In this document: positions 54,413 through 61,921 of the stretch, in pieces | Numbering within the stretch: position 1 is the first letter of the stretch | How the letters are laid out: each line of letters starts with the position of its first letter | Origin: Phycisphaerales bacterium | GTDB taxonomy: Bacteria; Planctomycetota; Phycisphaerae; Phycisphaerales; UBA1924 | Length of the DNA: 64,000 bases | NCBI GenBank assembly: GCA_007693785.1 | Contig: RECY01000023.1 | Location: 62,001-126,000, forward strand | Reading direction: 5' to 3' | Program-made: the position numbers and the translations under genes | The notes under the pieces: generated by a model | Databases searched by the model: none | The model's input: only the letters and a program-made list of their open reading frames with translations | Told to the model about the DNA's origin: nothing

Positions 54413-56940
54413 CGCTCGTCCTCCTCGCGGGTTTCCCGCAGCACGCGCGCCCAGGGCGCCTCGGTGGGGTGGGCGCGCTCGACGCGGTCGATCGTCGCCA
54501 GCGGCACGAGCACGCGGCAGAGCGTCCAACGCGAGTCCCACCGCGACGCGACGCCCGACGCGCCCGGCTCGTCTTCGATCAGTTCCAGATACACCGCGCC
54601 CCACGCGCCGGTCGCGACGCGCTCGTCGATGCCGCCCGCCCGACGCGACGGGCCCGCCATCCCCAGCGAGAGCGCGATCTCGTTCCCACCCCGGACGGCG
54701 GAGTTCCACCAGCCGTACCCGGTCGCGAGGTCCGCCGGAGAGGTGAACACCTGTTCGATGCCATCCGCTTCAGGCGAGGATCGCAGCGTTGCCGTGCCCG
54801 GCGTGCGCCCGGTCCCGTCCTGAACCGACGCGAGCGGGAACCATCGCTCCCCGACGCGCAGGGCCGCCTCGCCGATGCGTGCGCCCGGGGGCAGGGCGCG
54901 GAGATCGACGCGCCACGCGTCGCCCTCGGTCTGTCGGAGCTCGGCTCTCGGCGCGGGGCGGCCCTCGGGGTCGAAGCCGGGCCCGTGGTCGCTCGCGGTG
55001 CGGAAGCTCCAGATCGAGACGGGCATGGGCGCGGGGGTGAGCGCATCGCCTTCCTGAAGGATGCGGATCGTGCGTGCGCTCGCGCCGAGCGCCTCGGAGT
55101 ATGCGGAAAGGCTGGAGACGCCGCGCCACACGCGGGCGCCGTCGCGCCGATCGCTCGGCGCGAGCTCGATCACGTCCCGCCGCCCGGCGAACACGCCGAC
55201 GACCCCCTGCGACCAGACGATCGGGCCCGCGTCGTCCGCGCTGTCGAGTTGAACCACGTCGACGATCGACGCGCGATCGAGGCGGGTCTCCCCGGCGCGG
55301 AGCAGGTCCGGCAGCCACCACGCCACGACGCCCGCGACGCCGGCCCAGATCAGCGCGGAGGCCCACGCGAGGTGTCGGCGCTTCAGCTTCTTGAGCACGA
55401 TCGCGTCGACCGGGCCGACCAGCAGCGCGAGCAGCAGCAGCCCCGCGCCGAGCCAGGCCGCCACCCGCCAGGTCACCGGCTCCACGCGCGCGGTCCGGTT
55501 CAGCATCGACGCGGTCGCGATGCGTTCGCCGGTGTCGAGCCCTGAGGGCGTGACCGCGGGTCGCCATGACTGGACGCCCTCGATCGGGTGCGTGAGCCAC
55601 TCGGCGAGCAACCCGGTGAGCACGACGCGCCAGATCTCGCCCTCGCCGTCGTGGTCCACCCGCGCCGGCAGCGAGCCCGGGCTCACGCCGAGCACGAGCA
55701 ATCGCCCGAAGCCGATCGGCCCGCTCGCGCCGAGACCCGCCGGCGTCGCCCCACCCGCCCCGGGCGCGCCGCCCGCGGGATCGTCGGGCGAGTCGTCATC
55801 CGGCGCGCCGAGCGCCCAGAAGACGCGCCACCCGTCGCGGGCCAGGTCCTCGCGGACCGTGACCGGGCGGGCCGGGGCGTGCGCGACAAGGGGGGGGCGT
55901 GCGCGCTCGATCGCCTCTCGCATCTCTCGGATCGCGTCGCGCGTCCGCGGGTGGTCGAACTCGGCATAGACGGCTCGCACCGCGTCGACGTGTCGGAGGC
56001 CGGCGACGTCGCGCGCGATCTCGCCGGGCAATCGCACCTCGCCGAGCGTGCCGACGCTCACGCCGCTCGGCACGAATCGCTGCCATCCTGCGCCCGGACC
56101 GGCGGCGACGACCGCGAGCCGCCCGCCGGCGCGAGCGTAGGCGAGCAGCGCGTCGATCTGCTCGTCGGTCAGGTCGGCTTCGGCGTCGACGACAACGCCC
56201 TCGACGCCGTCGTACGCCGCCCAGTGACGCGCCATCGCTGCCGGCTCAACGGGCGCGGTGCGGAGGCGATCCCACCGCCTCGCGACGGTGCCCGTCGCCT
56301 CGGGCTGCGAGCGACCGGTGCGGGCGGCCCCGGGCTGACCCACGTCGTCCATGCGCATGTACGGCTCGGCGTCGGACGTCGGGGCGGCGTGGCGCACGCC
56401 GTCGGCCGGCGACCGCAAGCCGCCCCCGCGCCCGACGTGCAGGACCAAGCCACCCCCGGGCATCGCGTCCTGCGCCATCGGCACCGTCCGCTCGCTCAGC
56501 CCGGCGCGATCGAAACGCACGCGCCCCACCGTCCGCCCGCGCGCGGTCGAGAAGTCGATCAGCTCCAGGATCATCTCCGACGCGTTCTCCGGCAAGGCCG
56601 CGAGCACCGTCACCGTGCTCGCCCGCCCCGGGGTCGCGGCGGCGGGGGCGATCACCTCCGCCCACTGGCTCCCGTCCTGCGGGAACCGGAGCACGACCGC
56701 GCCGCTGAACGCGCGCTCCGCGCCGGAGAGCGTCACAAAGATCGGCGCGAACCGCTCCGGACGCACGAGCCCGTCCCACCCGAACCGGACCGAGACCTCC
56801 GGCGCCCCTTCCTCCATCAAGACGCGATCGCTCAGCGGCAGCCCCTGCGCGCGTGCCGACGGCGCGCCGAGCCAGCACGCCAGCAGCAGCAGCGCCACAG
56901 CCGCGAGCGACGATCGCGGGCGCACCCGCGCCGGGTTCAT
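54409..56940 (-). CDS. Exported two-helix membrane protein of the MoxR operon
   Basis: 843 residues with a signal peptide (MNPARVRPRSSLAAVALLLLACWLGAPSARAQ). A beta-rich extracytoplasmic domain comes first (VSVRFGWDGLVRPERFAPIFVTL), then an alpha/beta section (DEQIDALLAYARAGGRLAVVAAGPG). Two membrane helices near 485-535 follow (VAAWLGAGLLLLALLVGPVDAIV; ALIWAGVAGVVAWWLPDLL), then a large C-terminal domain. This layout is typical of the unnamed membrane partner in planctomycete MoxR/ABC operons; it is not a recognised enzyme. Coupled to both neighbours by ATGA overlaps. Confidence 0.8.
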   Translation of the reverse strand: MNPARVRPRSSLAAVALLLLACWLGAPSARAQGLPLSDRVLMEEGAPEVSVRFGWDGLVRPERFAPIFVTLSGAERAFSGAVVLRFPQDGSQWAEVIAPAAATPGRASTVTVLAALPENASEMILELIDFSTARGRTVGRVRFDRAGLSERTVPMAQDAMPGGGLVLHVGRGGGLRSPADGVRHAAPTSDAEPYMRMDDVGQPGAARTGRSQPEATGTVARRWDRLRTAPVEPAAMARHWAAYDGVEGVVVDAEADLTDEQIDALLAYARAGGRLAVVAAGPGAGWQRFVPSGVSVGTLGEVRLPGEIARDVAGLRHVDAVRAVYAEFDHPRTRDAIREMREAIERARPPLVAHAPARPVTVREDLARDGWRVFWALGAPDDDSPDDPAGGAPGAGGATPAGLGASGPIGFGRLLVLGVSPGSLPARVDHDGEGEIWRVVLTGLLAEWLTHPIEGVQSWRPAVTPSGLDTGERIATASMLNRTARVEPVTWRVAAWLGAGLLLLALLVGPVDAIVLKKLKRRHLAWASALIWAGVAGVVAWWLPDLLRAGETRLDRASIVDVVQLDSADDAGPIVWSQGVVGVFAGRRDVIELAPSDRRDGARVWRGVSSLSAYSEALGASARTIRILQEGDALTPAPMPVSIWSFRTASDHGPGFDPEGRPAPRAELRQTEGDAWRVDLRALPPGARIGEAALRVGERWFPLASVQDGTGRTPGTATLRSSPEADGIEQVFTSPADLATGYGWWNSAVRGGNEIALSLGMAGPSRRAGGIDERVATGAWGAVYLELIEDEPGASGVASRWDSRWTLCRVLVPLATIDRVERAHPTEAPWARVLRETREEDER

Positions 56941-59084
56941 AGCTGGACCTTTCGGTTGTAGACGTACCACTCGAGCGTGAGCAGGGCGATCGCCGCCAGG
57001 ACGAGCCAGGGCCAGAGGCGGCGCGTCGAGGACGCGAGCCCGCCCTCGGCGGCGCGGACCTGCTCGGTTGCGAGCTCCACGACGTCGGCCGCGCCGATGT
57101 CGCTCTCGATCGGATCGGCGAGGTTGGCGACGTAGACGCGCGTGTGGCGTCCGCCGGAGCGTCCGTCGGTCGGCGCGGACGGGCCGTCCCAGAACGCCTG
57201 ATAGACACCCGCGGTGCGCACGGGGCCGAACGCGATGCGCCCGTCGGGCCCGGGGGTAAGACGGGCGCGGTCGCCCCCGGGGAGGCGGAGCTCGACGTCG
57301 CGCGCCCCGGCGGGGAGGCGATCGGTCAGCACGCGACCGGGGCGGAGCACGTCCTCCCCCGCACCGGAAGCGGGTGCGCCCCCGCCCAGAAACTCCGCAG
57401 CCGAGGCGAGGAAGACGACAAAACTGACGTCGAAGGGCCAGTTGGTTCGCGCGACGTCGAACGGGACGACCACCGAGCGCACGCCGCCGACGGTGAGGTC
57501 CAGGATCGCGGGCCCGACGTCGGTTTCCGCCAGCACCTGCGCCGCCGAGTTCTCCGGGAGCGCGACGCGTCGGCTCTCGGCGATGACCAGCGGCTCCAGC
57601 GTCAGCTCCCGCAAGAGCGGGTGATCGCGCGACCAGTCGAGCACAACGGTCGCCGGGCCCTCGCCGCGATCCACCAGCCCCGCCGCCCCCGCGGGGACGG
57701 CGTCAAAAATCAGATAACGCCCGGGCGGGAACGCCTCGATCTCGGGCGCCGGGAGCCAGCCGTCGAGCACGATCACGTCGTATGAAGCCGCCCGACCGGA
57801 GGCGAGCTCCTCCTCGAACGCCTCGGGCGTGAACCGGTCGAGGCGTCGGAGGGGCAGGCCCTCCATCGCCGCGGCGAGGAAGAAGTTCCCGCGCGTCACC
57901 ACCGCCGCCGAGAGCTGGCGCGCCGGCGGGAGCGCGACCCACGCGCGATCATCGGTCGCGAACGGGTCGCCCGCATCGACCCGGGCCGCCACGAGCCCGG
58001 CCTGCTCGCGATCAAGGTTAAAAACCACGGCCGTCGTCGCGGGCGTGCGCCGCGTCCGCACGATCGGGCCCACGTCGCGCTCCCCCGCGAGCCCCGTGCG
58101 CCGCGCGCCCCCGGTGCCCGTGGTGGCCTCGCTCGCGCCCGGGATCGTCACCGAGCGGACGCCCGTGCGCACGCCGTCGATCAGCAGCTCAACATCGACC
58201 GTCTTCGCCTCGGTCGCCGTCGATTGCAGCCCGACGAAGATCCGCGCCCGCGTCGGCGTCTCGAAATCTCGCTCGGCACGGATGCCCGTGATCCCCACGT
58301 TCCACGTCTCGGGCTGGCCGATGCGGTGGAACACGATCTCGTCGCCCTGGCGCGGGAGCGCCCGCTGCGCGTCGGCCAGGCCGCCGTCGCTAATCAGGTG
58401 GACCGTCGCCGGCTCCCCGCCCGCGAGCCCCGTGTCGAAGATCTCGCCGGACCGTTCGTCGAAGTACGTCCGCGTCGGCGCGTGCGCCAGCGCGAGGCGC
58501 ATCGCTTCCTCCAGGCTCCCCGGCGCGTCGGTCGGCTCGATCGCCTCGATCGCGCGGCGCAGGGCCGCCTTGTCGCCCGTGAAGGCCGCCCGCACCTCGG
58601 CCGTCGTGTCGAACGCGATCACCATCGCCTCGTCCGGCGAGCGCTGCGCGAGCAGCCGCCCGCCGAAGCCGCCGAACGCGCCGCCGTCGCGCAGCCCGTC
58701 CACGATCTCCAGCGCCCTCGCCTTCGCGGCCTCGAACCGCGCGACCGGGTCGCGCCCCTCCCCCGCGTCCACGGTGCGCATGCTGGCCGAGCGGTCGATC
58801 AGGATGATGTGCCGACTCGAGGCCGCCCCCTCGCCCTCCAGCATTGGCTGCGCCAGCGCCAGCAGCACGCCGCCCATCACCAGCAGCTGCAACAACAGCA
58901 AAATGTTCCGGCGCAGCTTCTGGAACGGCGCGTTCGCCTGCAGATCCTGGATGCTCTTGCGCCACAGGAGCGTCGACGACACCTCCTGATCCCGCCGGCG
59001 CAGCTTCAGGAAGTACAGGATCACCAGCGACGGCACGGCCACCATCGCCGCCACCCCGCCCAGCCACGGCGTCAGCCAGCTCAC
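56937..59084 (-). CDS. BatA-like protein with a von Willebrand A domain
   Basis: 715 residues with two N-terminal membrane helices (WLGGVAAMVAVPSLVILYFL and NILLLLQLLVMGGVLLALAQPM) of the BatA type. A vWA domain follows with an intact MIDAS start IILIDRSASM near residue 95. The C-terminal domain has probable beta sandwiches, with a last helix (LWPWLVLAAIALLTLEWYVYN). vWA domains beside MoxR ATPases act in assembly or quality control of envelope complexes; the client is not known. The order after moxR and DUF58 is the usual one. Confidence 0.88.
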   Translation of the reverse strand: MSWLTPWLGGVAAMVAVPSLVILYFLKLRRRDQEVSSTLLWRKSIQDLQANAPFQKLRRNILLLLQLLVMGGVLLALAQPMLEGEGAASSRHIILIDRSASMRTVDAGEGRDPVARFEAAKARALEIVDGLRDGGAFGGFGGRLLAQRSPDEAMVIAFDTTAEVRAAFTGDKAALRRAIEAIEPTDAPGSLEEAMRLALAHAPTRTYFDERSGEIFDTGLAGGEPATVHLISDGGLADAQRALPRQGDEIVFHRIGQPETWNVGITGIRAERDFETPTRARIFVGLQSTATEAKTVDVELLIDGVRTGVRSVTIPGASEATTGTGGARRTGLAGERDVGPIVRTRRTPATTAVVFNLDREQAGLVAARVDAGDPFATDDRAWVALPPARQLSAAVVTRGNFFLAAAMEGLPLRRLDRFTPEAFEEELASGRAASYDVIVLDGWLPAPEIEAFPPGRYLIFDAVPAGAAGLVDRGEGPATVVLDWSRDHPLLRELTLEPLVIAESRRVALPENSAAQVLAETDVGPAILDLTVGGVRSVVVPFDVARTNWPFDVSFVVFLASAAEFLGGGAPASGAGEDVLRPGRVLTDRLPAGARDVELRLPGGDRARLTPGPDGRIAFGPVRTAGVYQAFWDGPSAPTDGRSGGRHTRVYVANLADPIESDIGAADVVELATEQVRAAEGGLASSTRRLWPWLVLAAIALLTLEWYVYNRKVQL

Positions 59085-60097
59085 CGCACCACCCCCCTCG
59101 ACCGCAGGTATTCCAGCAGCAGCGTATCGATCGGCGTGTCGCTCGTCACCAAGAGGTGCGTCATCTCACGGCGCGCGCAGAACTGGCGGAGCCCGTCGCA
59201 ATAGGCCGCGAGCGTGCGCTCGTACCGCTTCAAGAGCGGTGCGCTGATCGTCACCTCCGCCCGGTCGCCGTCCTCGATATCGCGCAGGCGCAGGTCGCCC
59301 GCCAGCGTCTCCCGCGGCTTCACCTCCTGCGGGCTCAACACCTGCAACGCGATCACGTCGTACCCGCGCCCGACCAGCAGGCGCAGCGCGTTCTCGTACC
59401 CTTCCTTCATCAGAAAATCGCTCATCACGACCATCACGCCCTTGCCGCGACGCGCCAGCGCGATCCGCTTGGACGCCTCGGCAAAGTCGGCGTCCCCGCC
59501 CGGGCGGAGCGCGCAGAGGAATCGGGACGCGTCGTGCACGCGACGCCTGCCGCGCAGGTCGCGCACAAAGTGCAGCGCCGTCCCGGTGGCACGGCTCTCC
59601 GAGCCGTGTCCGTCTCCCAGCAGATCGCCCGTATGTCCCCCACGCTCCTCCTCCTTCTCCCCGCCCGTCTCCACCGCCCCCCCCACGGCCGTGATCGCCA
59701 CGCGGTTCAGGTTCACCAGCCCGACGTACGCGAGCGCCATCGCCGCCTTCTGCATGAACAGAAACTTGCCCGGCTGCCCGCAGTCCGTGCTCCCCGTCGC
59801 GTCGAGCACCAGGTGCAGCGACAGGTCCTCCTCTTCCAGAAACAGCTTCAAAAACAGGCGATCCAGACGCCCGAAGATGTTCCAGTCGATGTGCCGGATG
59901 TCGTCGCCGAGCGCGTACGGGCGGTGATCGGCGAACTCAACACTCTCGCCCCGCTTCTTGCTCCGACGCTCACCCTTGAGCTTGCCGGCAAAGATCCGAC
60001 GGCTCGAGATATCCAGCCGCCCGATCTGCGCGACCAGACGCGGATCGAGCAGCTCGTCGGCGTTGCGGGGTCGGGTTGGGTTGGGGGTACGGAGCAT
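59081..60097 (-). CDS. DUF58 protein with a repeat-derived insert
   Basis: 338 residues of the DUF58 family, usually next to MoxR. Family stretches are GERRSKKRGESVEFADHRPY, GDDIRHIDWNIFGRLDRLFLKLF, LHLVLDATGSTDCG in the vWA-like place, and MALAYVGLVNLNRVAITAVGG. Between about residues 140 and 175 lies an extra hydrophilic stretch (GGAVETGGEKEEERGGHTGD and SESRATG), not found in ordinary DUF58. It contains the palindrome at 59590-59608. The ATG is only 3 bases after the stop of the AT-rich HEPN gene. Confidence 0.9.
   Translation of the reverse strand: MLRTPNPTRPRNADELLDPRLVAQIGRLDISSRRIFAGKLKGERRSKKRGESVEFADHRPYALGDDIRHIDWNIFGRLDRLFLKLFLEEEDLSLHLVLDATGSTDCGQPGKFLFMQKAAMALAYVGLVNLNRVAITAVGGAVETGGEKEEERGGHTGDLLGDGHGSESRATGTALHFVRDLRGRRRVHDASRFLCALRPGGDADFAEASKRIALARRGKGVMVVMSDFLMKEGYENALRLLVGRGYDVIALQVLSPQEVKPRETLAGDLRLRDIEDGDRAEVTISAPLLKRYERTLAAYCDGLRQFCARREMTHLLVTSDTPIDTLLLEYLRSRGVVR
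59590..59608. repeat. GTGGCAC-core palindrome inside the DUF58 gene
   Basis: CACGGCTC and GAGCCGTG form a perfect 8-bp hairpin around TCC. Preceded by GTGG, it shares the GTGGCAC core with the hairpins at 45533-45685. It encodes part of an insertion in DUF58 without breaking the frame, so it looks like a REP-type unit absorbed into a gene. Confidence 0.5.
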
Positions 60098-60100
60098 GAT

Positions 60101-60806
60101 TTAATCCGATCTTGGACGATAACCCATCCGCTCCATTTCGAGAATCAGCGGCTTGATCTTTGCCTCATCATGCGATAGATAATCTGCTTGTTGATATTTG
60201 ATTTTATTCACTAAATTAATTATTGAGTAGCCAGACACTCCGAGTTCCAAACAACTGATCACGAGTTCACCACTTCTGGGATCGATCGGATCGTCAAATT
60301 GAATCTCACCATTTCCTGAATATAAACTATAAATGTTTGCAATACGGTAAAGTGTATATATTACGGATTCAATTTCTTGGAAATTTATACTTGGAAGCTG
60401 CACAGGATCATGCACGGAGGAAAGATCTGCATGTGCAATGCGCTTATCTCTGTGCGCTTTGATTTTTTTGGATTGTTTTATCTGCCTCCATGACTAATTC
60501 ATTGATTTTTTGATGGCGTGCATGATCAATGCATTCGCTGGTATTTTTTAGTATGTACTTTAGTGAAAAATTTGCATATTTTCCGGTATAATCTGGGTCG
60601 AATAGTCGCATAATTGACAGTATCAAGTCGTCGATGAGGATTCTCTGTACATGTGCAAACCAGTTACTGTGTGTCTGCTTAATTATCTCAATCCCTTTTT
60701 CGCTATACACATCCTTAATCAGCTTTCGTTTTAATGAAATCCGGATTACGCTGTCCAAAAAGGACCGCCACATTTCATGCCCATCTTGCGAAACGTCCTT
60801 GCTCAC
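60101..60806 (-). pseudogene. AT-rich passenger gene 3: AbiU2-like HEPN protein split by a frameshift
   Basis: Two frames abut here: 60444-60806 (120 residues) and 60101-60415 (104 residues). If one T is removed from the run 60463-60469 (A7 on the coding strand), they join into one protein reading ADKTIQKIKAHRDKRIAHAD and onward. RDKRIAH is an R-x5-H HEPN ribonuclease motif. The rest (WFAHVQRILIDDLILSIMRLFDP near the start) has the layout of the HEPN_AbiU2 abortive-infection family. As written, neither frame encodes the motif, so the gene is broken, slips at the A run, or holds a sequencing error. The GTG start overlaps the moxR stop (GTGA); ATG 60773 is an alternative. It is AT-rich, unlike both neighbours. 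Confidence 0.7.
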
Positions 60807-61840
60807 ACCCCCACCCCCACCGGCTCCGTCGGCGTCAGTTCCACGACCTGCTTCACCAGCTTGTCCGCGTCCACGCGGTCCGCCTCGGCTTCAAAGTTCA
60901 GCAGCACGCGGTGGCGCAGCGCCTGCAGCGCCACGCGCTTCACGTCCTCGTGGCTCGCGTGGAACCGCCCGTCCACCAGCGCCCGCACCTTCGCGCCCAG
61001 CACCAGCGCCTGCGCCCCGCGCGGGCTGGCGCCGCACCGGACGTAGCGGTTCACGTCCCCGCCCGCGAAGCGTCCCTCCGGGTGCGTCGCGAGGACGAGG
61101 CGGGCCGCGAACTGCTTCACGTGCGGCGCGATCACGCACGCGCGTACCAGCTGCTGCATCTCCAGGATCTGCGGGGCGTCCAGCACGGGCTTCACCGTCG
61201 GCGTCTCGGCCCCCGTCGTCCGGTCCAAAATCGTCAACAGGTCGTCGAGCTGCGCGTATCCCACCGTCAGCTTGAACAGGAAACGGTCGAGCTGGGCCTC
61301 CGGGAGCGGGTACGTCCCCTCCTGCTCGATCGGGTTCTGCGTCGCGAGCACCAGGAACGGCTTGGTCAACTGCCGCGTCTGCCCCGCGACCGTCACCGCC
61401 TTCTCCTGCATCGCCTCCAGCAGCGCGCTCTGCGTCTTCGGCGTCGCCCGGTTGATCTCGTCGGCCAGCACCACCTGCGCAAAGATCGGCCCCGGCTGGA
61501 ACTCGAACTTCCGGCGCCCCGTCTCCGGGTCCTCCATCACGATGTTCGTCCCGATGACGTCGGCCGGCATCAGGTCCGGCGTGAACTGGATGCGGCTGAA
61601 CGGCAGGTGCAGCGTCTCCGCCAGCGTGCGCACCAGCAGCGTCTTGCCCAGCCCCGGCACGCCCTCCAGCAGCACGTTCCCGCCGGCGAAGAGCGCCGTG
61701 AGCACGCCGTCGACGACGTCCTCCGCGCCGACCATCACCTTCCCGATCTCGCCCTTGAGCACCTGGAAGGTCGTGCGGAACTGCGCGCACGACTCGCGGA
61801 CGTGCTCGGGGGTCTCCGGGTTGCTGTTGAACGTGCTCAT
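60803..61840 (-). CDS. MoxR-family AAA ATPase
   Basis: 345 residues with Walker A LLEGVPGLGKTLLVRTLAE near residue 58, Walker B VVLADEINRATPKTQSALLEAM and sensor-type LVLATQNPIEQEGTYPLPEAQLDRF. A C-terminal lid with VRCGASPRGAQALVLGAKV follows. MoxR ATPases work as chaperones with vWA-domain partners, here the proteins encoded around it. The first 20 residues are polar. In the usual order DUF58 follows directly; here the AT-rich HEPN gene stands between. Confidence 0.94.
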   Translation of the reverse strand: MSTFNSNPETPEHVRESCAQFRTTFQVLKGEIGKVMVGAEDVVDGVLTALFAGGNVLLEGVPGLGKTLLVRTLAETLHLPFSRIQFTPDLMPADVIGTNIVMEDPETGRRKFEFQPGPIFAQVVLADEINRATPKTQSALLEAMQEKAVTVAGQTRQLTKPFLVLATQNPIEQEGTYPLPEAQLDRFLFKLTVGYAQLDDLLTILDRTTGAETPTVKPVLDAPQILEMQQLVRACVIAPHVKQFAARLVLATHPEGRFAGGDVNRYVRCGASPRGAQALVLGAKVRALVDGRFHASHEDVKRVALQALRHRVLLNFEAEADRVDADKLVKQVVELTPTEPVGVGV

Positions 61841-61921
61841 GGTGCCGCTCCGTCTCTGGTTGGATCCGCGGGCGAGCCCCGCGGGTTGCTTCGGATTCGA
61901 TGGCGTGTCGTGTCGCGCCGG

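Noticed and set aside
60444-60806. Treating the two AT-rich frames as two separate genes
   Set aside because: The joined frame gives a continuous family-like protein with the HEPN motif across the junction, which two unrelated genes would not.
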